Below are positions 52,284 to 60,657 of a DNA stretch of 64,000 nt, one piece after another. The stretch comes from Verrucomicrobiaceae bacterium (GTDB lineage Bacteria; Verrucomicrobiota; Verrucomicrobiia; Verrucomicrobiales; Verrucomicrobiaceae). A program made the position numbers and the translations under genes. The notes beneath the pieces are model-generated. The model worked only from the letters and a program-made list of their open reading frames with translations, did no database searches and had not been told where the DNA came from. The DNA lies in NCBI GenBank assembly GCA_027489965.1, contig JAIXZA010000008.1:55788-119787 (forward strand). Direction: 5' to 3'. Numbering within the stretch: the stretch's first letter is position 1; each line of letters starts with the position of its first letter.

Positions 52284-53891
52284 CTACACAGCGACGCAAT
52301 GCACTTTGCTGATACCTTGGATCTTCTCCAGCTCACTGATGACTTCGGCGCCTGGGGTGGAGTCGAGGGTGAGTAGCGTGAGGGCTTTGCCTGAACCTTT
52401 GTCGCGACTGAGGCTCATGTCGGCGATGTTGACATTGTTCTTACCCAGCGTGGTGCTGTAGGCGGCGATCATGCCTGGGCGGTCAATGTTTTCGATGAAG
52501 AGCAGGGTGCCTTCAGGACGGGCTTCGATGCGATGGGCGTTGATCTTGACGATGCGAGGCTCAGAACCAAAGAAGGTGCCGGCAATACTGGCGGTCTCGG
52601 TGCCGTTGCTGGCCTGGACCTCGATAAGGTCGGCATATTCGCTGGCCTCAGGCACTCGGCTTTCGGTAAAGCGCAGACCTAGGTTTTCAGCAACGCCATT
52701 GGCATTGATGTAGTTCACCTGTTCAGCACCGACGGCACGCTCGAGGAAGCCTTTGAGCACGGCGCGGGAGATGAGTGTGGTGTCGCCACTGCCGACTTTG
52801 CCGCTGTAGTTGATGCTGACGACGTTTGACCGCGCTGGAGCAAACTGAGAAACGAGGCGGCCGAGCAACTCTCCGAACTTGAGGAAGGGTCCGATCTCTG
52901 AGAGCACCTTCGGATCGACGTTCGGCATGTTCACGGCGTTGACGACGGTGCCTTGCAATAGGTGAGCCTTGATGACTTCAGCGATTTCAATGCCGACGTT
53001 TTCCTGGGCTTCTTCAGTGCTGGCACCAAGGTGCGGGGTGAAGACGGTATTCGGAGCGCTGAGCAGCGGGTAGTCAGCAGGGGGTGGCTCGACTTCGAAG
53101 ACGTCCAGAGCAGCTCCGGCGATGGTGCCAGCGGTGAGGGCTTCGGCCAAAGCTACGTCGTCGATCAGACCGCCACGAGCGCAGTTGATAATGCGGCAGC
53201 TTTTCTTCAAAGAAGCCAGGCGCTTGGCATTGATCATGTGCTTTGTCTCAGGCGTCAGCGGCATGTGCATGGTGATGTAGTCGGCCTGCACAATGGCAGC
53301 GTCGAGATCTTCACAGAGGGTCACACCGAGGCTTTCAGCGCGGTTTTTGGACAAATAGGGATCGTAGGCGACGACGCTCATGCCAAAAGCCATAGCGCGC
53401 TTCGCAAACTCGGCACCAATGCGGCCCATGCCCAGAACGACGAGGGTTTTGCCATAGACTTCGGTGCCCTGGAAACTTTTGCGGTCCCATTTACCGCTGA
53501 CGATGGTGGCGTGGGCTTGGGGTGTTTTGCGGGAGAGAGCCATCATCAATGTGAAGGCCTGCTCGGCGGTGGAGATGGTGTTGCCTCCGGGCGTGTTCAT
53601 CACCACGACTCCGCGCTTGCTGGCGACTGGGACGTCGATGTTATCGACGCCGACGCCGGCACGACCGACCACTTTCAGATTTGGCGCGGTTTCCATGACC
53701 TTGGCGGTCACTTTGGCTCCGCTGCGGACGATGATGGCGTGAGCTGTCCGAGATGCCTCGATCATCGCGTCCTCGGCTTTGAGGTTCATGTCTACGACCA
53801 CATTGAAGGATGGCTCCGCTTTGAGGAGATCGATACCTTTGCTCGAGATTGGGTCGTTATTACCGGCGATGAGAATATTAAACTGGGCCAT
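52284..53891 (-). CDS. serA: D-3-phosphoglycerate dehydrogenase
   Basis: The ATG at 53891 (MAQFNILIAGNNDPISSKGI) gives 535 residues; the open frame upstream to 53975 adds an unsupported 28 residues. It has the type I SerA layout: catalytic and NAD domains (VVLGMGRIGAEFAKRA; catalytic Arg in NCARGGLIDD, Glu in FEVEPP, His in FTPHLGASTEEA), an intervening ASB domain (about 320-455) and a C-terminal ACT domain (IENIDRPGMIAAYSTTLGKN) for serine feedback. The enzyme opens serine synthesis by oxidising 3-phosphoglycerate. It is divergent from yqeY (108 bases). Confidence 0.95.
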   Translation of the reverse strand: MAQFNILIAGNNDPISSKGIDLLKAEPSFNVVVDMNLKAEDAMIEASRTAHAIIVRSGAKVTAKVMETAPNLKVVGRAGVGVDNIDVPVASKRGVVVMNTPGGNTISTAEQAFTLMMALSRKTPQAHATIVSGKWDRKSFQGTEVYGKTLVVLGMGRIGAEFAKRAMAFGMSVVAYDPYLSKNRAESLGVTLCEDLDAAIVQADYITMHMPLTPETKHMINAKRLASLKKSCRIINCARGGLIDDVALAEALTAGTIAGAALDVFEVEPPPADYPLLSAPNTVFTPHLGASTEEAQENVGIEIAEVIKAHLLQGTVVNAVNMPNVDPKVLSEIGPFLKFGELLGRLVSQFAPARSNVVSINYSGKVGSGDTTLISRAVLKGFLERAVGAEQVNYINANGVAENLGLRFTESRVPEASEYADLIEVQASNGTETASIAGTFFGSEPRIVKINAHRIEARPEGTLLFIENIDRPGMIAAYSTTLGKNNVNIADMSLSRDKGSGKALTLLTLDSTPGAEVISELEKIQGISKVHCVAV

Positions 53892-53999
53892 AGGGGCGCT
53901 CAGGCTAGGACATTGCAGGAAATTCGCAACCGTTTGGTGAATGGACAAGCGCCTCAGAATACGCCAAACTGCCAATCCGAACCATTAATCACTCATTTT

Positions 54000-54452
54000 A
54001 TGCCCCTCACCCAACAAATCGCCGAAGACCTGAAAACCGCCATGAAGGCCAAAGACACCGTGGCCCTGAACGTGGTGCGTGCCCTAAAATCAGCTCTCAA
54101 ATACGGCGCGATTGAAAAATTCGGAGCCGAAGGTGAGCTGGAGGATGCTGATGCCATCCTCGTCATCCGCAAGGAGATCAAAAAGCGCCAGGATTCCGTG
54201 ACTAGCTACGAAAGCGCCGCTCGCCAAGATTTGGCGGATGTGGAGAAAGCAGAAATCGCTGTATTGGAGAAGTATCTACCAGCAGCCATGAGCGCCGAAG
54301 ATCTGGTGAAATTGGTTGAGTCTGTGCTCGCAGAGCTAGGAGCCACCAGCAAAAAAGAGATGGGCAGCGTGATGAAAGTCCTGCAAGAACGTTCTGAAGG
54401 CCGCGCTGATAACCGTGCCCTGTCCAGCGAGGTGGCCAAGCGACTTCAGTAA
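54000..54452 (+). CDS. yqeY: GatB/YqeY domain-containing protein
   Basis: The ATG at 54000 gives 150 residues (MPLTQQIAEDLKTAMKAKDT). Typical YqeY segments are RALKSALKYGAIEKFG, IRKEIKKRQDSVTSYESA, EIAVLEKYLPAAMS and KKEMGSVMKVLQERSEGRAD. The family shares the helical tRNA-contacting tail of GatB and is often found near rpsU/dnaG or alone; its precise role is unsettled. The reading frame stays open far upstream (to 52962) only as an antisense shadow of serA. It is followed six bases later by ispD. Confidence 0.9.
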   Translation: MPLTQQIAEDLKTAMKAKDTVALNVVRALKSALKYGAIEKFGAEGELEDADAILVIRKEIKKRQDSVTSYESAARQDLADVEKAEIAVLEKYLPAAMSAEDLVKLVESVLAELGATSKKEMGSVMKVLQERSEGRADNRALSSEVAKRLQ

Positions 54453-54458
54453 TTATCC

Positions 54459-55127
54459 ATGACCTCTGCCATCATCGTCGCCGCAGGGACTAGCCGTCGG
54501 ATGGGGTTCAATAAACTCCTGGCGCTGCTTGGTGGCGTCCCCGTACTGCGCAGGACTCTGGGCGAGTTTCAGGCTTGTCCAGACGTGGGGGAAATGATTG
54601 TTGTGGGCGGGGAAGAGGTGCGGGAGCAGGTGGCGCACTGGCAGCAGGCTGGCGGACTCTCAAAATTAGTCGCCGTGATTCCCGGTGGCGCAGAGCGGCA
54701 TCTCTCCGTCTGGGCCGGGATGCAGGCCTGTTCGCCGGAATCGGACATCATCGCTGTCCATGATGGGGCGCGGCCTTTGATCACGCCGGAGCAGATTTCC
54801 AAAAGCATCGCCGCCGCGCGCGGGCAAAAAGCGGTGGCCTGCGCACGGCCCATGACCGAGACGATCAAGCGTGTGGATGCCGAGGGCTGCATCACAGAAT
54901 CACTGGATCGCACTGGCGTGTGGGTCATGGAGACGCCGCAGGTTTTTTCAAAAGCGCTTCTGACTCAGGCGTACGAGGCCGTCATTCGTGATGGTGCGCT
55001 GGTGACGGATGAGGTGTCTGCCGTCCAGCACATTGGAGTGAGTGTTTTTGTGGTCGAAAACACGGCCCCAAATCCCAAAATCACGTTTCCTGCGGATCTG
55101 GCCCTGGCTGAGCGATTCTTATCTTAG
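54459..55127 (+). CDS. ispD: 2-C-methyl-D-erythritol 4-phosphate cytidylyltransferase
   Basis: The 222-residue enzyme has the N-terminal nucleotide loop IIVAAGTSRRMGFNK, VIPGGAERHLSVWAGM, the metal Asp in VHDGARPLIT, and ETIKRVD, TPQVFSKALL, VTDEVSAVQ in the IspD order. It joins CTP to methylerythritol phosphate in the MEP route to isoprenoids, needed for quinones and cell-wall lipid carriers. Spacing of six bases to yqeY suggests co-transcription. Confidence 0.94.
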   Translation: MTSAIIVAAGTSRRMGFNKLLALLGGVPVLRRTLGEFQACPDVGEMIVVGGEEVREQVAHWQQAGGLSKLVAVIPGGAERHLSVWAGMQACSPESDIIAVHDGARPLITPEQISKSIAAARGQKAVACARPMTETIKRVDAEGCITESLDRTGVWVMETPQVFSKALLTQAYEAVIRDGALVTDEVSAVQHIGVSVFVVENTAPNPKITFPADLALAERFLS

Positions 55128-55332
55128 CTGGATCGGTGTACCCGTTTCTGCATGGATGTTGTACAGATCAGCTTATTCATAAAATGAATGGTATCTTGGC
55201 CTTGGCGGCATCTTGTCGCATCCCGTTCTGAAACGGCGATGCGAATGATAAGCCTAGATTCGGGAGTGGAAGATCGTTGAGTTGCGCTAGGGCTTGACGC
55301 ATCCAATCCAATTTTGCTTATGGGATTTGGGG

Positions 55333-56916
55333 CTAACGCCGATTTCTCACGTTAGGGATGTAGGTGGTGTTACCACGGTCTGACTGTACCGTTTCGCGCA
55401 GGTCCTGCTTCTCAGATTCTGACAGTTCGTTCACGCCGGTCAGCCACACTTCGGCGCTGGCAGGATTGGCGGCCAGCCAGCGCAGGGCGATGTTTTTGAG
55501 CGTGACGGAACGCACTCCCTTGTCCGGGATTGTATCTGCCCACTTCAGCGCATCCTGCGGGTCGGTGCGCGCGAGGACGCTGGCAAATCCGGCGACGGCG
55601 AGATCACGATCGGATGAGTCGGGCTGAAGGTTCAGCCATTCTGCCGCCGCCTTGAGATCAGACTGAGCCCACGTTGCTCCTAGCTCCTGAACTGAACGGT
55701 CACGATCTGAGGAGTCCGGCAAGTTGTTGAGCAGCGACATCGCCTGATTGTACTGTCCCTTCTGGATGTGGGAGTCCGCCAGCGTGCGGGTCATCTGCTG
55801 CTTGCCCTTGCCATCGGGGAGCTTCTCCACGAGAGCAATCTTCTCCTGCTGCGTAAGGCCTTGTGTGTTGTAGGCAAAGTTAAATTCGATCTCCGCCATC
55901 AGCTTTTCATCGTTTGAGCTTCCCAGAAATGTCATCGCCGCATTGGGGTCTTTGCGCAGCCAATTGGACCAGACACTCTGCATGGCGGAGGAGCGGGCAC
56001 TTTGATCTTGAATCGTCTTTGCCTGGGTCATTGCCGCCAAGGGATCTTTGTTTGACCAGCCTCTGAGCGCGTCCGCGATTGCACTCTGGCGCAGAGAGGG
56101 ATTGCTGATGCTCTGCGCCCAGCCTAACGCAGCGGCTGGTTCGCGTGCCGCCCAGTTGTTCATCAAACTTGAAACAGCACTGGAACGCGCTTGCGGGTCT
56201 GTCAACGTGAGTGCCAGCTTAGCTGTGCCGAGCGGATCTTTTTCCCAACTCTGGGTGATGGCATTCGTCAATGACCAATGTTGAGCGGGAAGATCGGGAT
56301 GTTTGTTCCAGTAGGCAATGGCTCCGGCTGGATCGTTCTTGCCCCACTCTTGGAAGAGTGCCTGAAACACATTCGTGCGCCTATCATCCATGCCGAGACT
56401 CAGGGCAAGACTGATCGCTGCCTCGGGCTGCGTCTTCGCCATCTCGGCGGCTATATCACCGAGGAGGTGCCCCAAGTAGACCGAGCCGTTTTCCTGCGGA
56501 TCAGCAAGCGCGGCCTTCCATGCGGCGGACGGATTCGTCTTTGCCCAGGCGCGGTAAAGATTCCATCTCAGCGAGGTGCGATTCGCCGACTTCGGCAGCG
56601 CAGCCAGCACGGTGAGTGCAGACTGAATGTTCGCTTCGGACATGTTCTGGACATCCTTCTGTGCCGTCTCGAAATGGTAGTTCTCCAGCAGCGACTTCAT
56701 GCGCGCACGGAGATCGGTCTTGTCAGGCTCCGAGTTTTCATCGGCACTCACTGCCTTGGCCCCAGCAGTCACGGATGCGATTGCAGAAGCGCTCTTGCTT
56801 TTCAAATTCAAAACAGAGGATGCCGCCTCTTCAGCTTGCTGGTGAGAACGCAATTGATAGCCAAAGAGGCTTCCAATCAGAAGGCAAATCACCGCCATTA
56901 CCAAGTTCTTGATCAT
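55333..56916 (-). CDS. Membrane-anchored repeat protein of unknown function (Trp/Asp-Pro repeats)
   Basis: The ATG at 56916 (MIKNLVMAVICLLIGSLFGY) gives 527 residues with an N-terminal helix; an ATG at 56943 adds nine residues. Beyond a linker, at least nine helical repeats of about 30-35 residues occur, each with W..[KRE][DE]P.[AG]A, for example WAKTNPSAAW, WGKNDPAGAI, WEKDPLGTAK, WAAREPAAAL, WSNKDPLAAM and WLRKDPNAAM. This looks like a helical-repeat scaffold related in style to TPR/HEAT but with its own signature. The C-terminal end (RGNTTYIPNVRNRR) is basic. It probably faces the periplasm and binds other proteins. I do not know a described function. Confidence 0.68.
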   Translation of the reverse strand: MIKNLVMAVICLLIGSLFGYQLRSHQQAEEAASSVLNLKSKSASAIASVTAGAKAVSADENSEPDKTDLRARMKSLLENYHFETAQKDVQNMSEANIQSALTVLAALPKSANRTSLRWNLYRAWAKTNPSAAWKAALADPQENGSVYLGHLLGDIAAEMAKTQPEAAISLALSLGMDDRRTNVFQALFQEWGKNDPAGAIAYWNKHPDLPAQHWSLTNAITQSWEKDPLGTAKLALTLTDPQARSSAVSSLMNNWAAREPAAALGWAQSISNPSLRQSAIADALRGWSNKDPLAAMTQAKTIQDQSARSSAMQSVWSNWLRKDPNAAMTFLGSSNDEKLMAEIEFNFAYNTQGLTQQEKIALVEKLPDGKGKQQMTRTLADSHIQKGQYNQAMSLLNNLPDSSDRDRSVQELGATWAQSDLKAAAEWLNLQPDSSDRDLAVAGFASVLARTDPQDALKWADTIPDKGVRSVTLKNIALRWLAANPASAEVWLTGVNELSESEKQDLRETVQSDRGNTTYIPNVRNRR

Positions 56917-56985
56917 GATGAGGGTGAGTGTGGCCAGATTCATCCGCGAACGTCAAGCGTGCGGTTTGTATCCACGGCGGATTTA

Positions 56986-57053
56986 TGCACGGGGTGATTT
57001 GTGCACGGGGTGATTTGTGCACGGGGTGATTTGTGCACGGGGTGATTTGTGCA
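56986..57053. repeat. Four-copy perfect 16-bp tandem repeat
   Basis: The unit tgcacggggtgatttg occurs four times without error (56986-57001, 57002-57017, 57018-57033, 57034-57049), followed by a partial tgca. It lies in the spacer between the minus-strand repeat-protein gene and the plus-strand parvulin gene, that is in their shared upstream region. Exact copies imply recent expansion or contraction. Confidence 0.92.
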
Positions 57054-57196
57054 TTTTAAATGTTGGGAAAACACGGGGATAACCTCAGAATCACATTTCC
57101 AGCGGCCCGGACACTCGCGGAGAGATTTCTTCTGTCGTCACGATCAGAGATCACATTTGCCTTGCATCCTTGGGTGTTCACGTTCCCCATCTCGAC

Positions 57197-58096
57197 ATGG
57201 CATTGATCATCAACGGCGAAGAAGTAGACGACGAAGTAATCGAAGGCGAATTCCGCAATGTGAAGGGGCACTATGAGCGCACGCTCCAGGTGTCTTGCTG
57301 CGAGCGCGATCCAGAGTTTCGGCGGTATGCAAAAGACAACATTATCTCGCGTATTCTGCTTTCACAGGCAGCAGTGGCGCGCTTCCCGACAGTGGATGAG
57401 GATGACGTGACTTCTCGTTTGAACAAGTTGATCGAGCAGGCCGGCGGCGAGGATCAATTCTACATGAACATTGGCATGCCTCAGAAAAATGAGGCGCTGA
57501 TTCGAGAAAATGTGGCTGGGGGAGTGCGCTTGGACAATATGCTGGGCCTTGCCTACGGACCAGAGCTGAATCCGTCCGATGAGGAGTTGCGCGCCTTTTA
57601 TGAGGCCAATCTACAGTTTTACATGACGGAGGAGATGATCCAGGCGGCTCATATCACCAAGAGTCTGCAAGGGGCAACGAGTCGTCAGGAGGTTTACGAC
57701 GCCATGCGCGGCATCCTTGATCAACTCCGCCAGGGCGCAGATTTTATGAAGCTTGCGGAGGAGCATCGGGCGGATGACCAACAGCTCATTGACCTGGGTT
57801 GGTTTAAGCGAGGCGAGTTCATGGAGGAGTTCGAGACGATTGCCTTTTCCATGGCTGAGCAGGAGATCAGCCCTGTCTTTACTACCCAGTTAGGCTATCA
57901 CATCTGCAAGGTTACAGGCCGCAAGGCACCCGAGGCGATGCCTTTTGAAATGGTAAAAGAGGCCGTCCGTGTGAGGATGCAGGAGGAGAATAAGGATAAA
58001 AAGTTCAATGAACTCGTTGCTGAACTGATCGCCGCTGCCAAAATCGAAGACACGGAGCCACCGGATGAGGGCGAAAATGGCGGGAATGGTCATTGA
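57197..58096 (+). CDS. PpiC/SurA-type peptidyl-prolyl cis-trans isomerase (parvulin)
   Basis: The ATG at 57197 (MALIINGEEVDDEVIEGEFR) gives 299 residues; the frame is open to a TTG at 57170. The N-terminal SurA_N-like helical part (about 1-140) leads to a parvulin domain (about 150-250) with QAAHITKSL, DFMKLAEEHRADD, DLGWFKRGEFMEEFE and TTQLGYHICKVTGR, all standard. There is no signal peptide or membrane helix, so it is either cytosolic or exported by an unusual route; SurA and PpiD are normally periplasmic. The acidic Gly-rich tail ends GENGGNGH. Confidence 0.85.
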   Translation: MALIINGEEVDDEVIEGEFRNVKGHYERTLQVSCCERDPEFRRYAKDNIISRILLSQAAVARFPTVDEDDVTSRLNKLIEQAGGEDQFYMNIGMPQKNEALIRENVAGGVRLDNMLGLAYGPELNPSDEELRAFYEANLQFYMTEEMIQAAHITKSLQGATSRQEVYDAMRGILDQLRQGADFMKLAEEHRADDQQLIDLGWFKRGEFMEEFETIAFSMAEQEISPVFTTQLGYHICKVTGRKAPEAMPFEMVKEAVRVRMQEENKDKKFNELVAELIAAAKIEDTEPPDEGENGGNGH

Positions 58097-58168
58097 TTTC
58101 TAGGTGGGTGATTTGTTACAAGTCTTGAGGTCATGCTGGCCTGATATCCGCTCCATTTGGAAATCCCA

Positions 58169-59350
58169 ATGCCTATGAAACTCGCTCTATTGCCATGTTA
58201 CTTGATCGGACTAGCAGGGTTGCTCCTGAGTTCCTGTCAGTTGCCGCCAGATGCCAGGTACTATTCTTCTGGGACTGTGCCTGGAGTTACCATTCGGCGT
58301 GCCGAGTCTGTTGGAGGAGGTAGTTTATTTTCGGGCGCGCAGGAACTGAACGTGCCGTACCGATCAGGTGCCATCAATGATGTGGCGCGGATGTTGGCGG
58401 GGCTGCCTGGTTCCAGTGCACCGGCTTTTCATCAGCAGCAAATGCAGGCGCTTTGGCAGCGGCATGAGTATTCTCGCGGACAAAAGGTGCGGGCCTGGGC
58501 GGCAACAGAGATTGCGGATCTACGGAGTCAGAGCAGCTTGTTTTATCCCTTTAGCGGACCAGACTATCTCTTTGCTCATGAGCTTTTCCCACAGGCAGAC
58601 ACCTACATTCTTTGCGGTCTAGAGCCGGCAGAACCACTGCCGGACCTGCGCGCTCTCACGGCAGGAGACATGGCTGCTGGCTTGGATAGTCTGCGCACGG
58701 CGTTGAGTACGATTATGTCGGCAGGTTACTTCATCACCACCGACATGCGGCGGGATCTTCAGGCCACGCGATTCCGCGGTGTGTTACCAGTCTTACTGAC
58801 TTTTCTGGCCCGCACGGGAGCCACTGTGGAGAGTGTGGACGTGGTGCAGATCGACGGCACTGGTACGCCTGTGCTGACCACTGCCATGGGCGGGTCGGCC
58901 CCTGGTCTCATGATCCGATTTCGCAGTGGCATGGGTGGCTTAAAGAAGCTGTTCTATTTCCGCCAAGATCTGTCCAATGGCAGCACACGATTAGGCGGTG
59001 CCTTTTTGACCTTTGTGGCAAAACAAGGTTACCCATCGGCACTCGTGAAAAGTGCCTCCTATCTGATGCATGATGAAGCTTTTTCCAATGTGCGTCAGTT
59101 CTTGACTCAGCGGACGCGTGGCCTCATTCAGGACCCCTCTGGCGTTCCTTATCGCAGTCTTGTCGATGCCGGTTTATCGTTGCATCTTTATGGGAACTAT
59201 CAGGGTACCTTGGGTATCTTTTCCCAGCAACAGCCTGATCTGATGCAGGCCTATCAAAGTGGCAGGCACCCTGTGTTGAACGTTCATTTTGGTTTTGGCT
59301 ACCTCTACGGTGCAGAGACAACCTGCATCATGGTGGCGCGGCGTCCTTAA
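58169..59350 (+). CDS. Lipoprotein of unknown function
   Basis: The ATG at 58169 (a second ATG follows at 58175) gives 393 residues with a lipoprotein signal (YLIGLAGLLLSSCQLPP, lipobox LSSC). The chain carries no motif I know. It has a long region (about 60-230) of mixed helices (VRAWAATEIADLRSQSSLF, YLFAHELFPQADTYILCGLE) and later strands ending FGFGYLYGAETTCIMVARRP. The text PDYLFAHELFPQA followed by FRGVLPVLLTFLARTGATVE could be a globular enzyme-like domain. It is followed by another small membrane protein gene and cobB. Confidence 0.62.
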   Translation: MPMKLALLPCYLIGLAGLLLSSCQLPPDARYYSSGTVPGVTIRRAESVGGGSLFSGAQELNVPYRSGAINDVARMLAGLPGSSAPAFHQQQMQALWQRHEYSRGQKVRAWAATEIADLRSQSSLFYPFSGPDYLFAHELFPQADTYILCGLEPAEPLPDLRALTAGDMAAGLDSLRTALSTIMSAGYFITTDMRRDLQATRFRGVLPVLLTFLARTGATVESVDVVQIDGTGTPVLTTAMGGSAPGLMIRFRSGMGGLKKLFYFRQDLSNGSTRLGGAFLTFVAKQGYPSALVKSASYLMHDEAFSNVRQFLTQRTRGLIQDPSGVPYRSLVDAGLSLHLYGNYQGTLGIFSQQQPDLMQAYQSGRHPVLNVHFGFGYLYGAETTCIMVARRP

Positions 59351-59437
59351 GGGGTTGTGAAAATAATCTCAAATTCATCTCGCATGTAAGTTGGTTTTCC
59401 TTCAGCATGAGGCTGGTCTTTAACCCATTGATACCCC

Positions 59438-59926
59438 ATGAATACACCCCCACCTATCAGCACAGAGAAAAAAGGAATGTCTTGCCTAGCCATGGGTGGG
59501 ATCGGTTGTTTGGTCTTAATCGTTGTCCTCTTTCTCGGCGGCGGAGCACTTGTGGCCAAATTCTTGCCAGGCTGGAAGGCCAACATGGAAGAGTTCACCA
59601 AAGAGTCTGCCTCCAATCCTGACAAAGCTACAGCTAAGCTTGGTATCAAGATGATGCCCACCGCTCAGATCGTCCGTGAAGACGATGCTGCCAAATCAAT
59701 CACCTTTAAAGTCGGCGCTGACGGTGAAGAGCTGACCATGCACTATGAAGGACTAAGCTCAGGCAAGGGCAAGCCAAAGGTCACCAACAGCAAGGGTGAA
59801 GAAGTGGATGCTTCTCATCAACCAGTTGCAGCTCCAGAAGCTGCTGCACCAGCACCTGAAGCTCCTGCGGTTCCTGTCGCGCCAGCACCACCAGCCGCGC
59901 CTGCTCCTGCTGCCACACAGAACTAA
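59438..59926 (+). CDS. Small single-pass membrane protein with Ala/Pro-rich tail
   Basis: The 162-residue protein has one membrane helix (GIGCLVLIVVLFLGGGALV, about 20-39), a short helical region, a beta-rich stretch (AKSITFKVGADGEELTMHYE) and an Ala/Pro-rich C-terminal tail (about 125-162). The tail resembles cell-wall-spanning linkers. No family is recognised. It ends eight bases before cobB, so the two are probably co-transcribed. Confidence 0.6.
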   Translation: MNTPPPISTEKKGMSCLAMGGIGCLVLIVVLFLGGGALVAKFLPGWKANMEEFTKESASNPDKATAKLGIKMMPTAQIVREDDAAKSITFKVGADGEELTMHYEGLSSGKGKPKVTNSKGEEVDASHQPVAAPEAAAPAPEAPAVPVAPAPPAAPAPAATQN

Positions 59927-59934
59927 AACCGATC

Positions 59935-60657
59935 ATGGCTGGGCTTACCCATCCTAACCTTATCATGTTATCCGGCGCCGGACTCTCCGCAGAGTCCGGC
60001 GTCGCTACATTCCGAGCAGCCGAGGGTCTCTGGGAAGGGCACCGCATCGAGGATGTGGCCACGCCCGAGGCCTTCCGAAGAGATCCGGCGTTGGTGCAGC
60101 AGTTTTACAATCTGCGACGTGCTCAGCTGAAAAGTGTGCAGCCGAATGCCGCTCATCATGCTTTGGTTGAGTTGGAGAAGAACTGGCCGGGCTCGTTTTG
60201 GCACATCACGCAGAATGTCGATGATCTCAATGAACGTGCTGGGGCCAAGAAACTCCTGCACATGCATGGCGAGCTGAAAAAAGTCCGCTGCACTTGGTGC
60301 AAGTCCGTTCTCGCATGGTCAGACGATTTACAAACGGACACGGATTGTCCTGAGTGCGATCATCGCGGTACTCTGCGCCCCGACATTGTCTGGTTTGGTG
60401 AGATGCCCTACTACATTGACGAAATCATGCGCGCATTGGAAACCGTGGACATCTTTCTTTGCATTGGCACCTCTGGCGTGGTGTATCCAGCAGCTGGTTT
60501 TGTCCGATTGGCAGCAGAAAAAGGCTGCGCCCGGCTGATCGAAGTCAATCTCCAACCCACAGGCATCAGCGGTCAATTTACCGAGCAACGACAAGGCCTT
60601 GCGGGCATCGAAGTGCCCAAACTGGTGGCGGAATTGCTTCAGCCATACAACGCCTGA
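59935..60657 (+). CDS. cobB: Sir2-family NAD-dependent protein deacylase (class III, CobB-like)
   Basis: The 240-residue enzyme has the Sir2 motifs GAGLSAESGVATFRA, TQNVDDLNERAG and the catalytic His in HMHGELKKVRC. One zinc site uses CTWC and CPEC. The segment QFYNLRRAQL contains the Tyr-x-x-Arg pair that in CobB/SIRT5 selects succinyl, malonyl and glutaryl lysine, so desuccinylase activity is likely besides deacetylation. It uses NAD and gives nicotinamide and O-acyl-ADP-ribose. Its TGA stop abuts directly the stop of the convergent gene at 60658. Confidence 0.94.
   Translation: MAGLTHPNLIMLSGAGLSAESGVATFRAAEGLWEGHRIEDVATPEAFRRDPALVQQFYNLRRAQLKSVQPNAAHHALVELEKNWPGSFWHITQNVDDLNERAGAKKLLHMHGELKKVRCTWCKSVLAWSDDLQTDTDCPECDHRGTLRPDIVWFGEMPYYIDEIMRALETVDIFLCIGTSGVVYPAAGFVRLAAEKGCARLIEVNLQPTGISGQFTEQRQGLAGIEVPKLVAELLQPYNA

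Noticed and set aside
52962..53999. Long plus-strand open frame before yqeY
   Set aside because: It is the antisense shadow of serA, which has full family motifs on the other strand; yqeY itself begins at the ATG at 54000.
56986..57053. Tandem repeats as a CRISPR array
   Set aside because: Copies are head to tail without spacers, only 16 bases long, and no cas genes are near.
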